A stretch of DNA of 64,000 bases from NCBI GenBank assembly GCA_021792365.1, contig JAJYUT010000001.1, forward strand, positions 248,001-312,000, given 5' to 3'. The notes beneath the pieces were generated by a model. That model was given only the letters and a program-made list of their open reading frames with translations. It had not been told where the DNA came from and made no database searches. The position numbers were made by a program, and so were the translations under genes. This stretch comes from Pseudomonadota bacterium (GTDB lineage: Bacteria > Pseudomonadota > Alphaproteobacteria > Dongiales > Dongiaceae). This document shows, piece by piece, positions 8,870 to 17,844 of the stretch (its first letter is position 1; the number at the start of each line of letters is the position of its first letter).

Positions 8870-9579
8870 ACCCCGGACTCGGCCAGCTCTGGGTCTATCT
8901 GCAGGCCGATCCGCTCGGCTGGCTGACCGCCACCCTGATCGCCTACTGGATCGGCGTGCGGGCGCAGCGCGCCGCCGGCGGACGACCCTCTGTCAATCCG
9001 GTCGCCATCGCGGTGGTGTTGCTGGTCGCGCTGCTCGCGGCGACGGGGACGCCCTATCAGACCTATTTCGAGGGCGCGCAGTTCGTTCATTTCCTGCTGG
9101 GCCCGGCGACGGTCGCGCTGGCCATCCCGCTCTATGAGAACTGGCGGGCGGTGAAGCGCAGCCTCGTTCCCATGGTCGCGGCGCTGCTCGCCGGCACCGT
9201 CACGGCCGTCACCTCCGCGGTGGCGATCGCCTGGGCGCTCGGTGCCTCGGCGGAGTCCCTCGTCTCGATCGCGCCCAAATCGGTGACGACACCGGTCGCC
9301 ATGGGCATCGCGGAGAAGCTTGGCGGAATCCCATCCCTCACGGCGGTGCTGGTGATCCTGACCGGCATCATCGGCGCGATCATCGCGACGCCGCTGCTCA
9401 ACGCGCTCGGCCTCAAGGATTGGCGGGCGCGCGGCTTCGCGGTGGGCGTGGCGGCGCACGGGCTCGGCACCGCGCGCGCCTTCCAGGTCAACGACCTCGC
9501 CGGCACCTTCGCCGGCATCGGTATGGCGCTCAATGCCCTTGCCACCGCCATCCTGGTGCCGGTGCTGTGGCATTGGTGA
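8866..9579 (+). CDS. LrgB/CidB family membrane protein
   Basis: The 237-residue protein has about seven membrane segments. It carries the family signatures FLLGPATVALAIPLYENW, SIAPKSVTTPVAMGIAEKLG and AAHGLGTARAF. It pairs with the CidA/LrgA-type protein, whose gene overlaps it by four bases, and the two should act together in the cytoplasmic membrane. Which of Cid or Lrg the pair corresponds to cannot be decided, because no LytSR or CidR regulator is adjacent. The divergent DUF2380-like pair is the only other neighbour. Confidence 0.92.
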   Translation: MNPGLGQLWVYLQADPLGWLTATLIAYWIGVRAQRAAGGRPSVNPVAIAVVLLVALLAATGTPYQTYFEGAQFVHFLLGPATVALAIPLYENWRAVKRSLVPMVAALLAGTVTAVTSAVAIAWALGASAESLVSIAPKSVTTPVAMGIAEKLGGIPSLTAVLVILTGIIGAIIATPLLNALGLKDWRARGFAVGVAAHGLGTARAFQVNDLAGTFAGIGMALNALATAILVPVLWHW

Positions 9580-9617
9580 TTGGGCTAATGCGCTGAAACA
9601 ACGAATAAATCGCCCCG

Positions 9618-9646
9618 TTGATCTTACGCGGTCCAGCCCCTATGGT
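9618..9646 (+). promoter_or_regulatory. Predicted promoter of lepA
   Basis: TTGATC (9618-9623) and TATGGT (9641-9646) are spaced by 17 bases, each matching four of six consensus positions. A start site near 9653 would give a leader of about 25 bases. It is placed correctly in the 99-base gap between lrgB and lepA. Confidence 0.45.
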
Positions 9647-9678
9647 GCGGCGCCTTTACGTTTTCCACAGCCGGCCAA

Positions 9679-11481
<1,803 letters not shown>

Positions 11482-11520
11482 AGCCGGCGCGCCTGTCGCC
11501 CGGCGGCTATCACTTTGCGG

Positions 11521-11796
11521 CTATTCGATCCGCCTGCGGCCAAGCCCGATGCAGATCAGGCCGAGGACGCCCATCACCGCCCAGGCGGGCATCACCAGGA
11601 TGATGTAGAGGCCGTTCCACAGGGCGCTCCAGACGGTGCGCTGGATCCAATACAGGCTGGCCGGAAGGAACTTCAGCCACACCTCATAGAGCGACAGGTT
11701 GGCCCCGACGCCGATCACCCGATACCAAAGGCTCGCGGCCGCGAACAGGACAGCGAGGGCAATCAGTACGAAGCCGATGATGCGCAGAGGCGACAT
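11521..11796 (-). CDS. Small two-TM membrane protein
   Basis: The 91-residue protein has two clear hydrophobic segments, about residues 5-22 (IIGFVLIALAVLFAAASLW) and 60-85 (LYIILVMPAWAVMGVLGLIC), with a short loop holding FLPASLYWIQRTVWSALWNG between them. Such proteins are common near core genes in alphaproteobacteria, but I know no function. The start at 11796 is chosen because the sequence before it in the same frame is antisense to tRNA-Ser and cannot be coding. It is convergent with lepA. Confidence 0.75.
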   Translation of the reverse strand: MSPLRIIGFVLIALAVLFAAASLWYRVIGVGANLSLYEVWLKFLPASLYWIQRTVWSALWNGLYIILVMPAWAVMGVLGLICIGLGRRRIE

Positions 11797-11983
11797 GGCG
11801 CCACTATAGCGCGGATCGCGCGATTCGGCAGCCCTCCATCCGCCGGCGCGGACACGCGCCTTTGAGGAAAATCCGCCGCTTTCAAGCGGTTCGGCGCTGT
11901 CCGGGAAGGTGGGCATTTGACGCAACTTAGGGTGTTGCGTTGGGAGGCCCCGTTGGCTAGGGTCCGCGCCGTTCCGGGGCACC

Positions 11984-12076
11984 GGAGGGATGGCCGAGCG
12001 GTTGAAGGCGCGCGCCTGGAAAGTGCGTATACGGTCAAAAGCCGTATCGTGGGTTCGAATCCCACTCCCTCCGCCA
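11984..12076 (+). tRNA. tRNA-Ser (anticodon GGA)
   Basis: The acceptor stem GGAGGGA (11984-11990) pairs perfectly with TCCCTCC (12066-12072), followed by discriminator G and an encoded CCA. The D arm GGCCGAGCGGTTGAAGGC, anticodon loop CTGGAAA, a long variable arm (TACGGtcaaaagCCGTA) and GGTTCGAATCC in the T arm are typical of a class II serine tRNA. Anticodon GGA reads UCC and UCU. A degraded gene begins about 45 bases beyond its 3' end, and the following 12 kb looks accessory, so this tRNA may have served as an integration target. Confidence 0.97.
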
Positions 12077-12119
12077 TTTGGGCATTCCAAGGACGCCAAC
12101 ACCGTCGAGTGAGTCCCAG

Positions 12120-12599
12120 GAAAGCGCTGCGGCGCAAGCGTCTCCTGCGCTTCTTCCGTCTTGAGACGCCCAACGGCATCCAGCACAATTGCGCGAGACT
12201 CGTGGGTAGGTCCTCGGTTAGCGGCAGGATGCTAAGCTTGACCGCCTGCGGACAATTGATCAGCGCGGCAATAGCGGGGTCCCAGTCTGGGTTTGGCTCC
12301 ACAGCCGGAGCTGTCGCCTGAACGACCTCCACAGGATGGTGCTGACCGGCAGCACGATGGCAAGCAGCTCGTCGGGATAGGGAGCAACAGGCGCCAGGAC
12401 GGCCCACAGCTCTTCGGTCGACAGCAATGGAGCGCGGCGCCTCCCTTTAGGCGACGACCGCGGCATCGTCCTCGATGCCGGCCATCTGTGCCTGCCCGGA
12501 CCGCATTGCGGTTGTCGAGACTGCCGCCAGTATGGCGCAGGCGACGGTGCAGACAGGGCTACGCCGACGTCTCTTTTTCATCATTTTGGCCCGAGCCAT
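12120..12599 (-). pseudogene. Degraded DUF3300-type gene with several frameshifts
   Basis: Reading the minus strand from ATG 12599, one frame gives a signal-peptide-like start (CTVACAILAAVSTTAM) that stops at 12447. A second frame then gives APLLSTEELWAVLAPVAPYP and DELLAIVLPVS. A third gives HPVEVVQA and PDWDPAIAALINCPQAVKL. A further frame gives LDAVGRLKTEEAQETLAP. In this order they match the start of DUF3300 proteins (LSxEELxxLLAPIALYPDxLL, PLEVVxA, WDPSVxALxxFP, DAVQRLR). At least three frame changes and the missing C-terminal half mean it is dead. It ends beside tRNA-Ser. Confidence 0.75.
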
Positions 12600-12741
12600 G
12601 TTGGCCTTTGCCGGAGAATCGGCATACGTCCTCTACCGTCCAGCGGCGGAAGGCCGCTCGACACTGCTCAAATCCGTTCTCGGACGTCTCGGTAGCGGCA
12701 CGTGCTGCGATGACCCGCGACAACGATCATCGATGGAGTGC

Positions 12742-12752
12742 GTTATCGTAAC
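12742..12752. promoter_or_regulatory. Operator-like near-palindrome GTTATCGTAAC
   Basis: This differs by one base from the perfect GTTAC-C-GTAAC sites at 14804 and 15081. It lies 63 bases beyond the 3' end of the TPR regulator-like gene and upstream, on the minus strand, of the DUF3300 relic, so it could once have controlled that gene. Confidence 0.4.
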
Positions 12753-12814
12753 GTCGCCAGCTAGGGCGACGATCTCGTGACAAGATTTCGCCACCGCTGC
12801 GTTGCGGAGCGGTA

Positions 12815-14605
12815 TCAGATATCTTGGCTGAGTATGTTCATCCCGGCCTTGCGGAGACCGTCGACGAGCCCGCGCGTGAGTTCCGGGTGCAGGTTGTGCT
12901 TCTTGAAGAATGCAACCGCATGTTCGTTAAAGGCCGGATCAAGCTCCAGGATCTTGCGGACGGCCTCTTCAGCCTCCGTCCTCTGGCCAAGTTGGCCAGC
13001 CGCGGCGGCGATCGCGATATAACCGTACGAGATGTTCGCCAGGTTGATGCGTTTGGCTTCGGTCAGGGCCTTTCGATAATCCCCGTTGCGATAGGCGTGA
13101 AGATAGGTCGCAACACGATAGAAGTCGCTCAGAGCGGGGTTTCGCGCCATTGCTTCCCTGATCAGCGCGTACCTTTCCCATTGGCCGGCAACGTAGGCGC
13201 GGCCGCCGAGGTCCGCCATCAGCTCCGTGTCATTGGGATTGAGCTCCAGGCCCTGTTCCGCCGCGCGAAGGCTGGAATCGACATCGTTCCGGAGCCAGTA
13301 GATGAGGTGCAGCGCCTGGTAGCCGTGAGCGGAGCGCGGCTCCAGCTCGACGGCCCGGTTGGCAAGTTCGAAGGCCCGCGCCAGGGGATCGAACGAGATC
13401 TTGCCCCGATCGAACCCGTAACGAGCGGCGTCGCAATACAGCAACGCAAGCTTGGAATGCGCCAGCGCGTAGCCAGGATCCTCGACAATCGCATGCTCAA
13501 GGCAGTGGCGAATGCCGCCGAACAGCTGTCGATCGGCCTTTTTCCAGTACTGGAGAAACTGCAGCACGCATTCATATGACGACAAGGAGCTTGGCGCACC
13601 GGCCCTCAATTCCTTGACCTGGTCACCGAAGATGACACCGTAGGGCTGCGCCAGAATCTGGACGATCTCCGTCGCAATCTGGTCTTCGGTTGCAAACAGG
13701 TCCTCCGGCACCAGCCGGCCTCTAAAGGTGCCAGACCAGACATATTGCCCGGTCTCAGCATCGATGAGTGCGACCGAGGCACGGAAGCTCTCGGCAAGTG
13801 CTGTCGTCGTGCCGGTTACCAGATAGTCTGCTCCGAGCTTCGCGGCGGAAGCTCCTACGTCCTGAGAGAGGGGCTGACGGAAACTGGTTTCCGGTCCGAA
13901 AACCATCAGGTCGTTGAAGCGCGTAAGCCCGCTGATGATCTCTCGCGTCAAGCCGGCCGCCACATCGGGACGAGATGATTGACCTTCAGAAGTAAACGGC
14001 AGAACGAGGATTACGGGACCATGCCAAGCTTCAACGGAACTTGGTTCCGGCCGCGAGTAAACGTACGACGCCGCTGCAACTGCAATTCCAACAACGAAGA
14101 TCAGCGCGGCAATGGCCACCAACACAGGCCGGTTTCGAACCGTGATTACCGGGATAGCTGCTGCTTCACGCGAAGCGACACCGTGAAAAGGGTCATGCAC
14201 GATCGAAACCGGACCGGGTCGCGACGGCGCGTTGACCTCAAAAGTGGGAACATACGACCCCTTTGGTATCGTGATGAGGACAGGATCGGTTGCTCCGGAC
14301 GTGAGATAATAGTGATCGAGGGCACGGCGCAAGCGCCCGGCTTCGATGCGAACGATTGGATCGGCCTGTGGATCAAAATCAGCTTCGCGCCCGAACACCG
14401 AGGTTGCGATGCTATAGGCCTTGATCCGGTCGGCATGGCCCTGCAGCTTTTCGCGCACCACATAGGACAGAAAGTTTCGATGGCGGTCCGAAACGTCGAA
14501 TGCGGCGCTCGCAACCATCCGTTCGAGTTGGGCAAGGACCGCCGATGCCGGCACTTGGGCGATGCCCGGCCCCGCACCTTCGCTCTGTAGTTCCACCCCC
14601 ATCAT
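12815..14605 (-). CDS. Membrane-anchored regulator-like protein with wHTH-like head and TPR tail
   Basis: An N-terminal domain (about residues 30-120) holds FLSYVVREKLQG, SVFGREADFDPQADPIVRIE, GRLRRALDHYYL and ITIPKGSYVPTF. This layout resembles the winged-helix domain of transmembrane one-component regulators. One membrane segment follows (PVLVAIAALIFVVGIAVAAA), then a FlgO/CsgG-like segment (ILVLPFTSEG to YVWSGTFRG) and C-terminal tetratricopeptide-like repeats. Related proteins are often misnamed adenylate cyclase, but no cyclase domain is present here. The start is uncertain: ATG 14605 is preferred and a longer frame reaches 14671. It is divergent from the exported-protein cassette, which it could sense or control (inference). 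Confidence 0.8.
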   Translation of the reverse strand: MMGVELQSEGAGPGIAQVPASAVLAQLERMVASAAFDVSDRHRNFLSYVVREKLQGHADRIKAYSIATSVFGREADFDPQADPIVRIEAGRLRRALDHYYLTSGATDPVLITIPKGSYVPTFEVNAPSRPGPVSIVHDPFHGVASREAAAIPVITVRNRPVLVAIAALIFVVGIAVAAASYVYSRPEPSSVEAWHGPVILVLPFTSEGQSSRPDVAAGLTREIISGLTRFNDLMVFGPETSFRQPLSQDVGASAAKLGADYLVTGTTTALAESFRASVALIDAETGQYVWSGTFRGRLVPEDLFATEDQIATEIVQILAQPYGVIFGDQVKELRAGAPSSLSSYECVLQFLQYWKKADRQLFGGIRHCLEHAIVEDPGYALAHSKLALLYCDAARYGFDRGKISFDPLARAFELANRAVELEPRSAHGYQALHLIYWLRNDVDSSLRAAEQGLELNPNDTELMADLGGRAYVAGQWERYALIREAMARNPALSDFYRVATYLHAYRNGDYRKALTEAKRINLANISYGYIAIAAAAGQLGQRTEAEEAVRKILELDPAFNEHAVAFFKKHNLHPELTRGLVDGLRKAGMNILSQDI

Positions 14606-14803
14606 GAAGTCCGGATTCAAGCTAAAGTGAAACCGACTCAATCGCAGATGCAAAAGCACCCACAGGAACATTATCAGGCAGGATGTCGAAGATATAGCGT
14701 CCTTTTGAACGACAATACAATGAGATTGCCAGCCGCGTGACCCGCCATTCCGGCGCGCGCTCCAAGAGATTTCATCATGTATTCAGCGCCGTAGCGCATC
14801 TCC

Positions 14804-14814
14804 GTTACCGTAAC
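14804..14814. promoter_or_regulatory. Operator-like palindrome GTTACCGTAAC
   Basis: A perfect 5+1+5 palindrome about 200 bases upstream of the preferred start of the TPR regulator-like gene. The same 11 bases recur at 15081. A dimeric regulator with a 5-bp half-site would fit, but none can be named. Confidence 0.5.
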
Positions 14815-15080
14815 ACACCGCGTCACTGGCGATCTCGGCGTCAGTCCGGAAAAGAAGCTCATGGAGCGTTACCAGGCCAAGCACGTCCATTCACTGCCTG
14901 TCCTTACCCACTTGACTCTTCCTGATGATTTCACGTGCCGACGGGGGGACCAGGAGTAACAATCTGGAAGCGTCTTCGGGCGACCCGCGTTGCGAATGCC
15001 CCGCTGAATGCTCGCACTCAGCGACGCGACATACGAATGACGCGCACCCCTCCTCGCTGTCGCACGAGCGCCGCCCTGCC

Positions 15081-15091
15081 GTTACCGTAAC
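15081..15091. promoter_or_regulatory. Operator-like palindrome GTTACCGTAAC
   Basis: Identical to the site at 14804 (the shared run is CCGTTACCGTAAC) and 71 bases before the first gene of the exported-protein cassette. This is a plausible operator position for that promoter. Confidence 0.5.
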
Positions 15092-15162
15092 GTACCTCCC
15101 CTTCAGGAGAATTTGCGCCACCCTCCACCTCGAAAGCACGTGCCATCGTTGCGGTCAGTGAT

Positions 15163-15429
15163 GTGGGAGTTCCGGTGTCTGCACTCGCGGCGCACATCGC
15201 CATCGTCACCACCCTGTTTCCAGGCCAGGAGGCGGCAGTCAAAGCGCTTGTGATACGGAGCGAGCGGTTCCGTAGCCTCTGCGAGGACTACGTCTTGGCA
15301 GCGGAGACTTTGGCCATCATGGAAGCGCGAAACCTGCCGCAAGATGGAGAAAAGGTGCTCGAATACCGAAGCCTGGTGATGGAGCTCGCGGGAGAGCTCT
15401 CCGAGGCATTCGCAGAAGCCAGCGAATGA
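15163..15429 (+). CDS. Small helical hypothetical protein (88 aa), first gene of cassette
   Basis: The frame from GTG 15163 gives a mostly helical acidic protein with RSERFRSLCEDYVLAAETL and EYRSLVMELAGELSEAF. Short alpha-helical proteins of this style occur near envelope genes, but I cannot name a family. No good ribosome binding site precedes the GTG, and the open frame continues upstream, so the start is unsure. The stop overlaps the start of the beta-barrel gene (ATGA), which supports real translation and coupling. It has no signal peptide, unlike every other gene of the cassette. Confidence 0.55.
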   Translation: MGVPVSALAAHIAIVTTLFPGQEAAVKALVIRSERFRSLCEDYVLAAETLAIMEARNLPQDGEKVLEYRSLVMELAGELSEAFAEASE

Positions 15430-16211
15430 TTCGTTGCTGGAAGGCACGCTGGCGAATGACCGGTCTCGTACTATTGGCCGTGGCTACATCGGCATCGGCG
15501 GATGACGTTGATCGCAATCGCGCGCCGATCGACGATTGGTCCCTGTCCATTGCGCCCTATGCCTGGGCCGCGGGCATGAAGGGAACGGTAGCGGGCTTGC
15601 CAGGCCTGCGGCCGGTGGGAGTCGACGCCAGCTTTCAAGATCTGCTTGAGAACCTCGACATCGGCATCATGGTGTCCACGGAACTTCGCTATCACCGCTG
15701 GGCTGCGTTCTCGGACATCCTGTACATCAACCTGAGCGCCGATGCGGACACACCGGCGGGCATTCTTTTCGACCATGTTGACGTTGATCAGGAGACCTTC
15801 ATCGGGACCTTTGCTGGCGCCTATCGCGCGTTCGACGACGGCGGCACGTTTATCGACGTGATGGCGGGAGTCCGTGTCTGGTCTGTCGATACCAGGCTCG
15901 CCCTGGACGGCGGCCTGTTGGCCGACCAGGAGCGCGAGCACAACGAGAATTGGCTCGATCCGATGATCGGAGCCAAGGCGCGCTACCAGTTCGAGAACGG
16001 CATCTTCCTTAACGGCGTCGTGCAGATCGGCGGGTTCGGTGCTGCTTCGGACTTCTTCTGGGATGTCTTCAGCGGCGTTGGCTACCAGTTCAACGACAGC
16101 ATCTCCGCCGTCGGTGGGTATCGGCATCTTGAGGAAGACTACGAACACAACGGGTTCGTATTCGACGTGGAAATGTCCGGCCCCGTACTCGGCGCCGTCA
16201 TTCGCTTTTAA
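15426..16211 (+). CDS. Predicted outer-membrane beta-barrel protein
   Basis: A signal peptide (MTGLVLLAVATSASA, cut before DDVDRN) precedes a protein of alternating polar and aromatic strands: WSLSIAPYAWAAGMKG, GIMVSTELRYHRWAAFSDILY, FIDVMAGVRVWSVDT and a terminal strand GPVLGAVIRF ending in Phe, as outer-membrane barrels do. At 261 residues it would form an 8-10 strand barrel. No transported substrate can be deduced. It starts within the stop of the preceding small gene and is followed 19 bases later by the Tat-type exported protein. Confidence 0.8.
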   Translation: MIRCWKARWRMTGLVLLAVATSASADDVDRNRAPIDDWSLSIAPYAWAAGMKGTVAGLPGLRPVGVDASFQDLLENLDIGIMVSTELRYHRWAAFSDILYINLSADADTPAGILFDHVDVDQETFIGTFAGAYRAFDDGGTFIDVMAGVRVWSVDTRLALDGGLLADQEREHNENWLDPMIGAKARYQFENGIFLNGVVQIGGFGAASDFFWDVFSGVGYQFNDSISAVGGYRHLEEDYEHNGFVFDVEMSGPVLGAVIRF

Positions 16212-16230
16212 CCAAAGGGAGGCAGCATAC

Positions 16231-16719
16231 ATGCCTGCAGAAACAAGACACTTGGCAGTTTCCCATGCCGTCGACGGACTGACGCGGCGCCGGTTTACCG
16301 CTGCGACGCTGGCCTGCCTCGGCTTCGCGTCTGCTTGGCCGGCAGCAGCGGCGAATCCGGTTCAGTCGGGCACTGTAACCATCGAACAGGTGCAGATTGC
16401 CTTCATCGGCAGCGGCAATCTGGGTGGCGGGACGCTGGTCGCCGGCGGCAGCAAGTACGGTTTCACCGTCGGCGGATTGGGCGTCGGCGGCTTCGGTGTT
16501 TCGAAGATGGAGGCGACCGGCACCGTGTACAATCTGCACAACCTCGCAGATTTTTCCGGCGCGTATGTCCAGGCGCGCTACGGCCTCGCTGTCGGGTCGC
16601 TCAGTACCGGTGAACTGTGGCTGCAGAACGCGCGTGGCGTGGCGATCCACCTCAAGGCCAAACGAACCGGTCTCGCTCTCTCATTGGGCGGCGATGCCGT
16701 CTACATCGACTTCGATTGA
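16231..16719 (+). CDS. Exported protein with twin-arginine-type signal, glycine-rich
   Basis: AAGGGAGG lies before ATG 16231. The N-terminus carries LTRRRFTAATLACLGF ending AAAANPV, a good twin-arginine signal with Ala-x-Ala cleavage. The mature 125 residues are rich in Gly and beta-prone: VQIAFIGSGNLGGGTL, GFTVGGLGVGGFGVSKMEATG, GAYVQARYGLAVG and RTGLALSLGGDAVYIDFD. The pattern recalls conserved alphaproteobacterial envelope proteins of unknown function. Tat export implies folding or cofactor insertion before export. It lies in the middle of the cassette, 16 bases from the next gene. Confidence 0.75.
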   Translation: MPAETRHLAVSHAVDGLTRRRFTAATLACLGFASAWPAAAANPVQSGTVTIEQVQIAFIGSGNLGGGTLVAGGSKYGFTVGGLGVGGFGVSKMEATGTVYNLHNLADFSGAYVQARYGLAVGSLSTGELWLQNARGVAIHLKAKRTGLALSLGGDAVYIDFD

Positions 16720-16735
16720 ATCAAGGAGACATACC

Positions 16736-17272
16736 ATGAAGTCACGTAAATGCACTGGCTTGTCGGCAATTTTGTTGGGAGCGGCAATTTTGGCGGCGCC
16801 GGCGGCTGCCGAGACCGAGCAGACCATCAAGGCCTTCTCCGCCTGGCAGGGACGTGGTCAGATGTTTGAAACCGGCCCGGACCGCGCGACGTTCGTCGGA
16901 TCATTCACCGGAATGATCTTCGTCGAGAGCGACAAAGGTCCGATCAATGCAGGTTTCATGACTTGCCCGGCCATCGTCGATGTCAACATTCTGGATGGCA
17001 CGCAACAGGCCAAGGGGCGCTGTACGATCACGGCCCAGGACGGCGCTCGCGCCTATGGTGAGATCTCCTGCCAGGGAGTGCACCTGGTCGGCTGCGACGG
17101 CGATTTCAAGTTCACGGCGGGAACCGAGCGCTTCAAGGGAATAACCGGCGGTGGGCCGGTGACTATCCGGAGCGGCCTGAAGGATTTCGCCATGGGTGAC
17201 GGCAATATCGTCCAGGAATCGGCCGGCGGAATCATCGTGTGGCCGAAGCTGATCTACAAGTTGCCAGATTGA
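16736..17272 (+). CDS. Secreted protein of unknown function (178 aa)
   Basis: AAGGAG is seven bases before ATG 16736. A Sec signal peptide (LSAILLGAAILAAPAAAE) precedes a mature domain with AWQGRGQMFETGPDRATFVG, FMTCPAIVDVNI, GRCTITAQDGARAYGEISCQG and GCDGDFKFTAGTERFKGITG. Four Cys (in MTCP, GRCT, SCQG and GCDG) suggest two disulfides in the periplasm. The latter part (FTGGTGxFxGITGxGP style) resembles small beta-barrel secreted proteins, but I cannot name the family. It is part of the exported-protein cassette. Confidence 0.75.
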   Translation: MKSRKCTGLSAILLGAAILAAPAAAETEQTIKAFSAWQGRGQMFETGPDRATFVGSFTGMIFVESDKGPINAGFMTCPAIVDVNILDGTQQAKGRCTITAQDGARAYGEISCQGVHLVGCDGDFKFTAGTERFKGITGGGPVTIRSGLKDFAMGDGNIVQESAGGIIVWPKLIYKLPD

Positions 17273-17294
17273 GCAGGTCCAAGGGAGACGTCGC

Positions 17295-17789
17295 ATGGAC
17301 AGGACATACAGGTTGTTGCGGCCCCGCGGAGCGGTGACCTTGCTCGCTACGGCGCTGCTGTTCGAAGCCTCGGCCGCATTGGCCAATGCACCCATCATTT
17401 ATCCCGCCTCCGGACAAAGCATGGAACAGCAGGCTGCCGATGAGACGCAGTGCCGCGGCTGGGCCCAACAGCAAACCGGCGTCTCGCCCTATTCGACGCC
17501 GCCGGAATACTACAGCAGCGGCTATTCGAGCCCGGGAGTGGTCGGCGGCGCGGCGCGCGGCGCCGCGCTGGGCGCGATCGGCGGAGAGATCATGAACGAT
17601 GATGCCGGCAAAGGCGCTGCTGCCGGTGCGGCCATGGGCGCCACCGCCGGGTTCATGCGCCGCAATCAGGAGCGTCGCCAGCAGGCGCAGAGCAATCAGC
17701 AGGCGCAAGCCCAGTATCAGGCCGAGCTCGCCAACTACAACAGCGCCTTTGCCGCCTGCATGCAAGGCCGTGGCTACGTGGTGAAGTGA
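17295..17789 (+). CDS. Glycine-zipper envelope protein
   Basis: After a signal peptide (LLATALLFEASAALANA) the protein has IIYPASGQSMEQQAADETQC, a motif common in exported glycine-zipper proteins. A Tyr/Ser-rich linker follows, then a zipper region, VVGGAARGAALGAIGGEIM and GKGAAAGAAMGATAGFM, at about residues 80-120. A Gln-rich stretch (RRQQAQSNQQAQAQYQ) and a final short Cys-containing tail, FAACMQGRGYVVK, complete it. Glycine zippers allow tight helix packing in membranes. A role in outer-membrane integrity or oligomer formation is likely but unproven. It sits between the secreted protein and the patatin lipoprotein. Confidence 0.8.
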   Translation: MDRTYRLLRPRGAVTLLATALLFEASAALANAPIIYPASGQSMEQQAADETQCRGWAQQQTGVSPYSTPPEYYSSGYSSPGVVGGAARGAALGAIGGEIMNDDAGKGAAAGAAMGATAGFMRRNQERRQQAQSNQQAQAQYQAELANYNSAFAACMQGRGYVVK

Positions 17790-17844
17790 CGCCTACCGAG
17801 TACAGGACCGTATCGCGATCGCTTGCCATTTGATTGGAGCTGGG

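Larger units (their letters stand above)
14672..15162. other. Divergent intergenic region between the TPR gene and the exported-protein cassette
   Basis: I see no convincing gene in this stretch. The open frames here lack ribosome binding sites and family resemblance. It holds two perfect GTTACCGTAAC sites (14804-14814 and 15081-15091), each placed where an operator for one of the two divergent units would be. The base composition is visibly less G+C-rich than the core genes on either side of the island. Confidence 0.6.

Noticed and set aside
12475-12780. 101-residue plus-strand open frame
   Set aside because: It is antisense to the DUF3300 relic and has no ribosome binding site or family match.
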